Below, piece by piece: positions 11,518 through 23,241 of a stretch of 64,000 bases of DNA (position 1 is the first letter of the stretch; each line of letters begins with the position of its first letter). The notes under the pieces were generated by a model. The model was not told where the DNA came from. It was given only the letters and a program-made list of their open reading frames with translations, and did no database searches. The stretch comes from Anisakis pegreffii (Eukaryota > Nematoda > Chromadorea > Rhabditida > Anisakidae), in assembly GCA_035041965.1 (NCBI GenBank), contig JAPYMA010000890.1:1-64000 (forward strand). Reading direction: 5' to 3'. Position numbers and translations under genes: made by a program.

Positions 11518-12452
11518 AGAGGTGTTCGTGCATTAGAGTGCTACAAGTAAGCAAAGGCTCAGTATAATGAAGAACGCTGCTTGCTATATGACAGTGCAAT
11601 GGCATAGCTTTTCGTTATCGAGCTACTGCAACAGTCTTCAAAGATTTAATGACAGTGAATAATAAAGTTTTCATCTAAGTTGCTCTCGCAAAACATCATT
11701 GACAATAAGCAATACTTCTTTGTAAAGACTTCAGTGAACAACTTCAAACGTCAGCAGTGATCTATAATAGGAGAATACTGGCCATATGTATGTGTATATC
11801 TACATAAAATATTGCTGTTACACGATACTTAATTTATGAAATTGTGCCTCATGTGAAAAAAAACATGAATCTAGAATAGCAGTGAAATCAACACTTTTAT
11901 TGAAACAATGATATCGTCTTTAAAATACGATTTAGTATAAGATGTGACTTATGATGCATGTAGTTGTTAATCGATATCGTACACATTAAAATTAGGGAAT
12001 GAAGCCTGCTGAAAAGTTTCATTTCCTTCAAATTCAGCAGCGTATGCCAAAGTGAGCTAATGCGAATACGAATGAACTGAATTTTGACGAATGCATTTGT
12101 TTACCGAAGTTTTTACCAACGAGTTACGAAGATGTGGTTTTGTAAGAAAAATTTTTTGTAAGAAAAAAGTTGCAAGAAAAATTCTTCGTAAGAAAACAGT
12201 TATAAGAAAAATTTTCATCACTCTTTTTTACTAATTGTAAGAAAAAAACTATGAGAAAAATGTAAGAAAACTATTAAAATTATTGATTAATTTTCAAAAT
12301 CAGAACTATTAAAATCTTTCTTTGCATGCTATTTTTTCGTTCTACTGTTAGACGGTCACAATGACCAACGTCGACCAAAATCGCTAGCTAGACTGTTTTA
12401 GATGAAAACGACATAATCGGGTGCCAAACCCTTAATATAAAACCTCTCATAA
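11518..12452. other. 3' flank of the hydrolase gene and intergenic sequence
   Basis: Contains the polyadenylation signal AATAAA at 11661 and, from about 12135 to 12265, an imperfect tandem run of 'gtaagaaaaa(t)' units. No gene is seen. Confidence 0.5.
12135..12265. repeat. Imperfect GTAAGAAAAA tandem run
   Basis: The word 'gtaagaaaaa' recurs about seven times with small length changes. Simple slippage-type low-complexity DNA. It also resembles repeated 5' splice donors, but no exon is associated with it. Confidence 0.75.
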
Positions 12453-12791
12453 TTTGGTTCAAAGTATTGGAATGATGTCAGGAAAAATGAGACTATTTCC
12501 AAAATTTTTAACGCATACGTCCACAGCTGGATCAAGAGATCGATAGAAGTTGCAGATTTAAGCAGAAATTTTGCTGAGTCAGAATTATCCGTTCCAGAGT
12601 TACCAGTTAATATACCCACGTATTTGGTCACTGTCACATTCAAACATTTCATCAACAGGAAAGCAACAGCCGATATCAGAGCAATTATTATTTGGGAGCT
12701 ATTTGATCAAGATCGCAGCGAAGGCATTGATATAACACTGCAATTCAGTAAACGAAAGCTTGAATTTGAGAAAATCGAATACTGTACATGA
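12453..12791 (+). other. Open frame of 112 codons without a Met; possible orphan exon
   Basis: The frame is open from a stop at 12450 to TGA at 12789-12791. It starts 'FGSKYWNDVRKNETISK' and includes 'VHSWIKRSIEVADLS' and 'IRAIIIWELFDQD', a normal-looking amino-acid mix with two Trp-centred motifs and no low complexity. There is no in-frame ATG near its start and no strong acceptor. It could be an exon of an unrecognised gene, a decayed retroelement segment, or chance. I do not recognise a family. Confidence 0.25.
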
Positions 12792-13369
12792 TTGAAAAGG
12801 AATCCGCCGAGATGCATTTTCTCCATATTTTTGAACAAGGGAGATTATTCAGGGCAAGAGAATCTATTAAGGGAAAATATATAAATTCCCCAAAATTTTG
12901 CAGCGGAAAAGAAACTGCTATGCACAGTTTAGGTCACAGAACTAAGTCAATCGCTATCCACGCTCATTCAAATCAATTTGAGAAACTTCTTCACACGAGT
13001 GGATGTATGCAAAAATTTAGTATTCGAGAGAGAATTTGTTTAGGCGGGAAGGGCATTCGAAAAGAAGGAAGAGGATGGACATAATCAACTTTTTTTTTCT
13101 AGGAATCATTAGGGGGAGACTAATCTAATTTTTAAAAAAAAGACGGTATACTGTTCTGCAAAAGCATTGCAATCGAGGGTTAATTTCTTCCAATAAAACA
13201 ACTTCAATATTTTAGACCACCTTGTTTAAGTCATTAATATGTATTGAAGGCATTTTTCTTCTTCTAAAAGTTTCGAGTGGAGCAAAATTCAAGTTGTTGA
13301 AAAGTGAGTAAACGCTTGGGTAAATATCCTCCATTTGGATTAGTGACGTTTCCATTCCAGTCAAAATTT

Positions 13370-13890
13370 TCTATTGCTGTTCGATTGCAATGAATAGAAC
13401 CGGTGAAGAGTACAACAGAATGGCTTTCAATGGGGTAGAGAACAGAACGAAATAGAACATCTCAAGGAGCAGATTTTTGCTGTTCTTTTAACTGTTTTCT
13501 TTGAAGCACTGTAATGATTATGAGATATGTTATCTCTGTTCGTCAAAGATACTGATCACTAGAGCCCGAAACTTTTTGTTTTCCCTCAATTTTCACCGCC
13601 AAAAGCTGTCAACTCCTTTTGTGGACAATCTTCTCTCATCCAGATTCTTTTCCGTTTCACACTATCTTTGTTGAAAAACCACGTTTCCAGTCGCAATTGT
13701 CACAATTTTTATCGTGCTGTTTTTCTGACTGAAGGGACAGCAATAAAACAGAACAGAAAAGTTTAAACAGAAGAATAGAGCAGAACACAACAGAACGGTT
13801 CTCAAAATAGGGGAAACAGAACGGAGCATCAGAAGGGCGCAATAGAACATTTTGGCAAAAGTGTGGAATGGAAACATCACTAATTTGGAT
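13370..13890. repeat. GAACAGAAC-type low-complexity block
   Basis: Words such as 'gaacagaacg', 'acagaacggt' and 'aatagaacatt' recur irregularly through the block. Two overlapping 80-codon minus-strand frames at 13657-13904 are translations of this repeat, Ser/Cys/Phe/Leu-rich, and should not be read as proteins. The same family occurs at 60570-60760 and inverted at about 50890-51020. Confidence 0.65.
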
Positions 13891-16800
13891 GGTGTGCACT
13901 TCATTTATTCACTCACCTACCCCCTCTTCCTCATTTCCCTTTTCCCCTCCTCTATTTTGAAACTCAATAGGACCTGAGCTGTCGAAAAATGATACAGATG
14001 GATCGATAAAAATTCTTCGTTCATAATAATCCTGAAACTGACCCAATAATAATATCAATATAATATCATGTAGACCTACGGCTACTCTCATATTTCAATT
14101 TGTAAGTGTTCACCAAGCGCACAGACAAATAGGTTGACATTTTATAGCTATGCTATCAAGAGAGTACCACTACCATTCAGTAGATTCACTTCGAAAATTG
14201 TATATCTCAGCACGGTCAAATATAAATTCTCAGATTTGTTGCGTTGTAGTTCTCCGTGCATTAAAATCCTGCTACAGCATTAAGTGATATCGCCTTAAAA
14301 TATGATCGGAGTTATCGTGGCGTTATACATATCCAACTGATCAAGCATCGACAGGTGCTTATACAAATTTTTGCCAACTCACCTGATGAGATCTCAAGCA
14401 AGCAAAACTTTACACAATCTGGTTAAGGTCACATCAGCAGCAAAACTTCACTCAAGGTCACTTCATCATCCATGCACTCCCGTACTTCAGAAGCAAGTGT
14501 TCAATGATATGATAATGATCAGTGTAGACCACACATGATCAGCAAAAAATTTTGCTTCACGAAAGCGCCAACTTGATAGCTGATTCAAAAAAAACAGCAA
14601 TAGAAAAGTGGTAAGACCAATCTGTATACTTACCATTGATTTTTCTTTTTTGAAAACACCAACATTGAACTTATGATGAATAGTTATTTGGTTTAATGCT
14701 AAATTGAAGAGATTTAATGAAGAGGTGTAATGGTAAATTAAAGCCGTTATTCATCCATGCAATCTTGCAAGAATTGAAGTTGAGGGACTCACTGGCAATG
14801 CTATTATTCATTGATCTCACTCATTCATAGTAATTATGAGTTTATTTGGATGCATCAGAACCGCATCTATTACGTGAATTGGTTCTTGAAAAAAATTTTA
14901 AGGTGGCACAATAATTAGATAGCAAGCAAAGGCGTTTTTAATCGCTACTCGATTGCAATTAACTAATTATAAGATTACAAAAGAATTTGTCAATTGAATT
15001 ACTCGGTCTTATTTCAATATGGTGAATTCATAGTTTTGAACTCATTCGGGAAATTTGAATGCATCAATCCAATCTTGTTACTCACATTCGAAATTACATG
15101 AACACATAATTTACTGAATGAAAGTTGCCAAGAATTGCAGATTTTTTGTGTATACGAACATTTTTTTAAAAACCGGAGTCAGATATGAAGCAACAACTGT
15201 TGGTTTTTAAAAAAATTCGAATTAATTTTCAAATGTGGCACATGCATACAGAGGATATCTGAGAAGATAAATCTGATTGAAAAATGAATCGAAATAATAT
15301 AAGTGCTGTGATACGCAATTAATATAGTGCGATTACAACTTAAAATTTAACATTTTTATGAAATTCTTCGGAGTGCTCATAGAATAGATTGTGTGGATGT
15401 GTTGTGTTAAACACCTAATTTTAATTGCATCACTCACATACGAATATTATTTCGTGGATGTGATTCAGTAGTTTGAAACAGATAGGTGCCTAATGTTGTG
15501 CTGTGGTGTGTACGGCTCAAAATGAGGGGGAGCATCCATCGTCTCGGCTATTCTTAGCTTAAGCCTGAGGCGAATAACACACCACTATCTATTGCGATCA
15601 TCTCATTTAACACTCACCATCAATGCCCTGCCTACCCATTACTTCTCTCCACAACATACTTAGTCCAGGAATGCCTGCCTGCAGGTGTAAAGTGAATATA
15701 GTTATTTACCGGTGCTTGGCTGAGTGTTGCTCATTCATCGCGCTTAAAACTCGACCATCAAATGCAGTCGCATCTCGTCTATGTTATTTACCTCAATTCC
15801 GTCAAAATACTTTATCATTTCATTTGCATTCATAGACATTCCGCAATTCCATCTTATCATTACTACTTATATTATTCTATTGTTGTTGCTCCCATCATTG
15901 TTACTGCTGATACCAACCAGTATCTTTACCATCATTCTTATCATCATTTCCACCAATACAGTCACCAGTCTCCCTTCTGTCACTGGTAATAATTATCACT
16001 AGCGTTATCGCCAGCAATGGTTTGATCTAGATCGTGTGACAATTGCTGCTGTTTTATAATCTGCTAATTTTTCCCTCTGAAACTATCATGCAGGGTGCAT
16101 ACATAGTTTTTTATTCGAACAATGCCTCTCTGATAACATTTTGTAAACTTTTGCATATCGAATGCAACAGTCCTTTAACTATAAGTTTCATATTGAACGC
16201 TTGAAATGCAAAATAAGTTATGAAATGGTGATGAACAACTTAATAGTGCATGTAAACGCTTCGTTTCTGATATGAAACCGTTAACCGAATTGAATAAACG
16301 AGTTGAAATTAAGTGTAACCGAACGGTTAGAGTCTTTTGTGTATGAACAATGAGAAAGAAAACTTTCTGCAGTCAACGAAAGTTGAATGTATTCATCGCA
16401 ATTGAAGGTATTCTAAGTGCACAACTGACGCTGCTTACTCGAGTATAGCCGACCGAACAGTGTGAGCTGCTTGAAAGATTAATTTGAAAGCCATGAATTG
16501 CTATCATTTGAGAAATTTGCAGTTTCTTTCGGATCAACAAAATTGGTTATGGTAGTGATGCGGTTAAGATCATAGCATTGCAGTAAGACGAATATGATTT
16601 TAAAATTTTTAATAAGATGCGATGTATATTAAGTAAGTGCCATGTGAATACGATCTGAGGAGTTCAAAGTTGTCTCAGAGCAGTACACTTTGTGATCATC
16701 ATTCAGAAACACAACAGAATTATTGCGTTGATATTTTATGATACGAGTTTGAATCAGATAGTGTTCTTTTGAAATGCCGCATTTGTGAACCTAATAGTAA

Positions 16801-17702
16801 ACATGTGCAGCACTTTGAGTGGGCAAAAAACTTTAGAAATTCTTCAGATACTGACATTCGAGTTAATGAAAAGGAATGACTAATTTATGAACAATGATAG
16901 ACCTGAGCAGTTGTGAAGTTTTAAAAAATTTTCTGAAATAGGATGGTTTTACGATGGAATTGTTAGTAGGTAGCAACCTAAACTTGTATTAAACATTTGT
17001 AATTGGATGTGAGAAGATGAAAGATGATGAATAAGCGCAAAAATTGTGGTATCAGAGTTGAACAAGAGTAAAAGCATCAATTCATCCGCTATCTAACTCT
17101 TATGATCTTGCATTTTATTTCAACTCCATGAAATTAATCTCTTTCTGTCAGCTACCCGTCGTTCTTCATACCTACTTGTCTGTATGCTTGTTTGAAAAGT
17201 CAGACAGTTCTCGTAACTTGATGTCAATATTTTATTGAGTATGTAAACGTCCCTTGAACTAGTAACACCATCTTTACGAATGCCGCTTTCCTCAGCTGGA
17301 ACTGAGACTCCAAATTGTCTCTTAATGCAAATTATTTATAGTGGCAACAATGAACAACTTTTCATTGCTAATTTTATTATTATTATTATTTTTCTATTAT
17401 TATTAGCATTGTTATTCTTACCCATAATTGATTATTTCCGTATCGCAGATATCTTTTTGTCTTACCAAAAATTGAATTCCTTCAATCGTTACTCGGTGTT
17501 TCATACAGCTGCACTGGAATGGAATTTCGATGATTAGATAGCAACAAGTGCAACAGTCCGTCCGGGCCGGATCAAAATCATTTTGTTATTACAAAGCGTG
17601 TGAACTGTCTCATTTATCAAATATTATAAATTATGTTTCGATGCGTTATCATTTGCTTCATATGAAGAAGGCCATGATGAATTTTCTAATTTTTCAGTGA
17701 AG
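13891..17702. other. Upstream region of unc-87, no gene recognised
   Basis: About 3.8 kb of AT-rich sequence with an (ATT)-rich microsatellite at about 17370-17412 and a pyrimidine-rich stretch at 15840-15980 that creates overlapping short frames. No exon is supported. The promoter of unc-87 must lie here, but no individual site can be named. Confidence 0.45.
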
Positions 17703-20700
17703 ATGCCCGCTACCACCGCACCCGAACAGAACGGCGTTGATGCCCAAGGTGTGTTCTTATCTATCAAGTTTGCTTTGAGAATTTTTCATTATCAATAATC
17801 TATTAATTCATCTTCGATAATGACAAACTGTTGCTAGACTGCGAAACTCTTAAGGATATTTCAATGTGACGAGCATTGGTCCAAGCCCTGTAGCTTTTAT
17901 TATTTGGGGAAAGGCTTCTATTTGAAGAAGACGCTTCTTCATTCGAATGAATAAGGGACTTGACGTCTTCACAGGATTATGGCTGCAAGATTTTATGCGC
18001 ATCCTCTGTGAAGTAACTAATTAGTGTTTTTTAATGATGATATTTCAAGGAGACTTTTAGTCGAAGAGGAGGGTTATATTTTTCACAACTCTGAGAGAAA
18101 GGGCTTCTATGGATAGGGGAAAGGAGCGACTTATTTTAAGAATAACACGGTGTATTTCATAGAAGGGGTTATCAAATCAATTCAATCTTTCTTCACATAA
18201 TTCTTGCTAAGACTTTCAACATCTAATCGGTTTGGACTCACTGAATCTAGATTTGCACTCTACTTTCATCCCAGTTGTCACACACTGACCGTCAATATTT
18301 TTTGTGTCGAACTGACATGCTTACATGCTGAACACAAGCAGCACTGATCCACCTAAACAGACCAATGGTTGGTGTATACACGTCTAGACAGACGTTAACT
18401 AGAGCATATCGAGCATCTTTCTTGATCTAACTTCAAACACTTCAGTGTAAAAACCCACAAAGTACGTCATTCTTTTTCAGTCGATTATTGTTATAAGAGT
18501 AAGAGCTTATGATGAAATGTCGTCGTCAACCTAAAGCAAGCAAGTGCTGTTCACAGAATAACAAGCCGTCAAATAATAAAATGATAGAATACGAACAAGT
18601 ATATAGTAAGATCATAAAAAACGATGTGAACGTGTGTATACAATTACGACAATTGAATGCCTCTCTAAACTAGTTTTTACTGTGTGCGATTTTCCTCTCG
18701 AAATAGGCTATCAGCCCTTCGTTCGTTATCTCTGCGATATATACATTTCAATTTCGACTAATCCTCTTTGCACTCTCTTCTCATTGTCAACAAATGGAAA
18801 CAGATCAATGAAGCAAAAGAAACGTTCACATTCTTGTATGTTTAGAAAGACTGATAACGATACACGAACTTCAGATGATTTCCTCATAGAGCTCTTATGA
18901 ACAAACGCAGATATATCACTCATTTTTGCATGATATTTGATAATGACACTTTAACAGCGTTGAACCGAAATACTCCGGAAGAAATTATTTTGATGAGCTT
19001 TCATTTTCGAAGTACATACAAATCATACATTGTAGCGTTAAATGTTGCTCATTATTGAACAGCTGACTGTTTCTGGTAAATAATTTAATTGCATGCTGTT
19101 GCAAGTATTCGATCTATTCAAATAGGCATTCACTGATTCCATAAAATTATTGTCGGTGCCCACAAGAAAGATATCCAGAATTTGTGTGCACTGAGGAATG
19201 CAAAATAAGCTAACATAACATGCTACTCAAGTTTGTTTGCTTAAACGGCCGATTGCTAGAGGATGTAAGGTATATGTTATATAAATATGAGAAGGTATGC
19301 TATGTATACATGCAAGTGTGTATGTATGTGCGCGCCTACACCTATGTATATGTGTTAAAAATAACCGTCAGAGATCGTTCTCAAAACAACGGGTTATTCT
19401 CGAGTTAGTACATCATTGTGTCAATTTCTTAGTCAGCATGTCACACTTAATGCCCTAATAATATATTATCTGCATCATCTGGATAAGCACATTCAAACAG
19501 TCGTCTACTCGTTTGAATGATACTGATTTCAGTTCTTTTCATTGCATGAGTCTTATTGTACTGATATTTTATCGTCGATATTGGTATTATCGAATTGCAG
19601 CTATCTGTATTGAATTCCACAAGTGAAACCTCTTAAAAACCTCAACTGATCAGATAAGGTATCAACTTCGATGTCGTCACTAGTTGAGGATCATTATGAG
19701 CGAAGTGAAACCCTGGAACGATATAAGAAATATTACCGATATTCATCCAAAATACTGAATGAATTTTCACCAGTACAGCAACAAAATCAGCACAGTGTTC
19801 AGCTACCTATGTCTGATATTATTGCAAGCGATTCATATATAACACCAACGCATCATCCTACAAATGATTATTCTCAACTGAATACTCTCAAACGGATGTC
19901 AACTGAGCGATGCTACACAACAAGCGATACCAACAATTCATCATTTCAACAACCCGTCCCAGAGCAATCCGATTTCTCATCGAATTTGCTCAACAACAAC
20001 AGTAATGGCAATAGCGATGAAAAGTTGCAATTAACGATCGCAAAGCCTATTGCTACCTACATTAACAATGCTAAAGAAAGTATCAAATCAGCTTATCAGA
20101 ATCAAATTGTGCCTGAAGTGTCGTCAAACGTTGCTATCAATACCAAAACGAGTCCTTCGCGCTTCAGTGCTTTCTGGCCGACATCATTTAGCGGGCGAAT
20201 GCATGACCGTAAATCAGGTTTCGGGATTTCATCTTTCAATGAAGAGTTAGATCGAAACGAGTTGTCGTTTGAAGGTGGATCAAATTCGAAATCCGCGCTG
20301 TTAAAACAACGATCAAAAGAAAATGAACCTGTTACAAAACCATCACCATATATAAACAGTTCAGCGATAGTACCAACTCGAATAAATGATTCGGAGAATA
20401 AACGAAATTTCAGTTACGGCAGCGATGAACTTAGTTTATCAACAAATTCATTCAAATTTTTAGAACTGATCAATTGAATCGCTTACTTTTTTGCTGTTTT
20501 CATCAGAGCCAAAGAAGCAAAAGTCACAAATGTTAGTAAGTGAAAACGATAGCCAATTGATGATCAAGACGAGTGTACCAAAGGAATTATCAGTGAAGTA
20601 CATTGACGATACATAGTGTAGATAAATAAGTAAATGTGTCTTTATCAAGAGTGATTAAATAAAGGTGTAGAGGAATGAATTTCTACGTGGTGTGCACGCA

Positions 20701-23241
20701 TATTTAAATGCAGATGCATAATTTCTTTCTGTATTGACGCGTCATAAATATTCGATATAAATGAACGAACGCAAAAACGTTGATATGTAGAGAATATTAA
20801 GTGATTGCACATCAACAAGTGGTCATTATAATAATCCTCAATGAGTTTTTGGCAATCGATCATGATTTCAAACAAAATCACAAACAAAATTTATCGGTCA
20901 TCACGAACAGATAATAATCCTGCACACAATGGTGTATGTGTTTATGCAAATAATAGCACCAGACTGATTTGCATAGTGCTATAATAGAATACATTTGTTA
21001 ATTGAGATGGATGTGAATTATGTTTCAATATCGATTTCATACACACCTTTCGATTCGAAAAGTGATTCTGTTAAAGGTATGTTGATAATCATCATAATGA
21101 GGAGTAGCCAGTTTGCTTCGTCCTTTCTGCCTGATCAGCAGCCAACTTAGAAAAACAATCAGTTGTTTAGTTGTGCAATCAAATGAGGTATGCAGCAAAC
21201 TTTTGTGTCATTAAGGAATACTTTCAATTGCAGACGATGTGCAGCCACATGCAACGATGGAGACGCGTGTCGCGGGTCAGGGCCAACCGAAACGAGTCGG
21301 TCGATGGACGCTGGCTCAGCTGCGTCAAACTGACGGTATTCATTTTATATTATAGCCACAGTTTCTGGATGAGATGAAAATGAATGACACATATCATAAG
21401 CCATATTGTTACAGGCATCATTCCATCTCAAGCCGGTTGGAACAAGGGTGATTCGCAGAAGCTGATGACCAATTTCGGTACTCCTCGAAATACCAGCACA
21501 CGTGTGAAAGCAGAAAATTTAGCGGTTGGTTTCAGATGAAACCTTTTCAAGCGTTTGATTTACTTAGAAATATCACTTCAAGGGAAATCTGTCAAGACGT
21601 CAACGAACTAGCAAAAACATATTGTTTTAAGGAAATTCCCGAAGATGTTCTTATGCGATCACATGGTGAAGTACGTCTGCAATCAGGAACGAATAAATTC
21701 GATTCGCAACGTGGCATGACTGGATTTGGAACCGGTCGTGACGTCTGTAGGGAGGGAATTCATGTTAACCAACTACCCCAGGATGTACAGGTTCGATTGT
21801 GATAATAATTCAATTGTTAACAAAATTTTGGTAGTATTCGCAGTTTCATCATTTCAACGGTCTTTTCAAAAATACTCATTTCACCATCATTCATCAAACT
21901 TTTTACTACTATCATTTTTCACATTCCATAAGATGTTATCTGCACCAGTTATCAGCTTTGTGCTCAATATGGTCATTTTCAGCCACTTCCTGAAGAAAAA
22001 ATCCGTCTCAGTGATGGTATTGTTCGCCTGCAAGCTGGTACCAATAAATATGACTCTCAAAAGGTTGAATGAAAATATTTTGAGATTAAGTATTTTATCG
22101 AGAATCATATGTGAAATGAAAAATGCTTAAAGGGTATGACCGGTTTTGGAACGTCTCGTCGGGAGACGACAAAGATGTTGGATACAAAACATCCCGATTA
22201 TGACCACGAGCGCCCTGATCAATCAGAGATCCCACTGCAAGCTGGTACTAACAGATTTGCATCCCAAAAGGTAAACAATCTCTTTGAAATAACAAAACGG
22301 GACAGACATCCCTCTGGACTATCATCCATGAAAACAGATTTTAGGATAATAAAGCAATAATATGAGATATCAGAAGTTAATAGGGTGAATGGTATTTAGG
22401 GCATGACCGGATTTGGTACTTCACGTCGTGAGACAACCAGGATCGTTGATACAGCTCATCCCGAATATGACTGTGAAAGCAGTATCGATTCAACAACAAT
22501 TCCTAGCCAAATGGGTAGCAATAAATATGCATCACAGAAAGGCATGACTGGGTTCGGCCAACCACGTTGGGAAGTGAGTTATTATCGAGTTGAATTGTTT
22601 GCAAGATCTCTTGGAAATTTTGCAGTTTTTGACGCATTGCTTGATCGGCATGATGATAGAAAAGTCGTTTGTGTTTTTAAAATTGTAGGTTCTCGATCCA
22701 TCTATTTCGTGGCAGAATCGCAAAAGTCAAGGCATGGTTCGCCTTCAGTCTGGTACGAACAGGTATGGTACATTTTGGTCATTCGGCATAAGACACTCGA
22801 TAAACCATTCTGGTGATGTCTACCGAAAGTTTACTCTTTAGATTCGCTTCACAGCAGGGTATGACTGGTTTTGGTACGGTCCGTAACACAACTTATGAGG
22901 CCGAAGCAGGAGAACTACCATACGAAGATATGAAGAAGTCTGAAACGATTATTCCTTCGCAGGCAGGATGGAACAGGGGAGACTCTCAGAGAGTACGAAT
23001 TCATATTATTACCGTTACTACCATCACTCTTATTATTTACTCAAATTTTTTGAACTGATCTTTTTACCAACTCATCACAAATACCAATTCCAAAGAACTA
23101 ATATTGAAATTATCGGACCGCGATAAATTTCAGGGAATGACTGGGTTCGGTGCACCTCGTGATGTAAAAGGCAAACATCTCAAGCGCATTTGGGAATTAG
23201 AATATCCAGAAGAAGCTGAAGTATCACTCGATCGACTTTAA
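17703..23241 (+). CDS. unc-87: UNC-87, calponin-like-repeat actin-bundling protein
   Basis: Thin-filament-associated protein that bundles F-actin in nematode body-wall muscle and competes with cofilin (family knowledge). Ten exons join in phase: 17703-17748, 21234-21335, 21415-21524, 21632-21790, 21983-22063, 22133-22270, 22400-22573, 22689-22762, 22842-22992, 23134-23241, giving 380 aa, close to the short C. elegans isoform. Seven CLIK repeats are visible: one degenerate 'LMTNFGTPR', then six with the core 'GMTGFG'. The C-terminus 'KHLKRIWELEYPEEAE' is characteristic. Several introns fall exactly between 'SQK' and 'GMTGFG'. The start Met follows tttcag|tgaag, a likely trans-splice or 5' UTR acceptor. 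The first intron is 3.5 kb and contains the frame at 19671-20616, which could be an alternative 5' exon. Confidence 0.93.
19671..20616 (+). CDS. Ser/Asn/Gln-rich protein within unc-87 intron 1, or alternative unc-87 N-terminus
   Basis: A long open frame starts 'MSSLVEDHYERSETLERYKK' and continues as a Ser/Asn/Gln-rich, probably disordered stretch. Model A: a two-exon gene, 19671-20433 and 20507-20616, with donor a|gttta, acceptor catcag, stop at 20614 and AATAAA at about 20656, giving 289-290 aa. Model B: the phase-1 donor at 20433 is also compatible with the phase-1 acceptor of unc-87 exon 2 at 21234, which would make this the N-terminal extension of a long UNC-87 isoform; C. elegans unc-87 has long and short isoforms. 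Both could be used. No known domain is seen; the Tyr/Lys-rich N-terminal 30 residues look most constrained. Confidence 0.65.

Noticed and set aside
13657..13904. Two overlapping 80-codon minus-strand frames as a cysteine/serine-rich secreted protein
   Set aside because: They are translations of the GAACAGAAC low-complexity block.
15623..16002. Three overlapping plus-strand frames rich in His/Ile/Tyr
   Set aside because: Generated by a pyrimidine- and ATT-rich low-complexity stretch, with no splice signals or family features.
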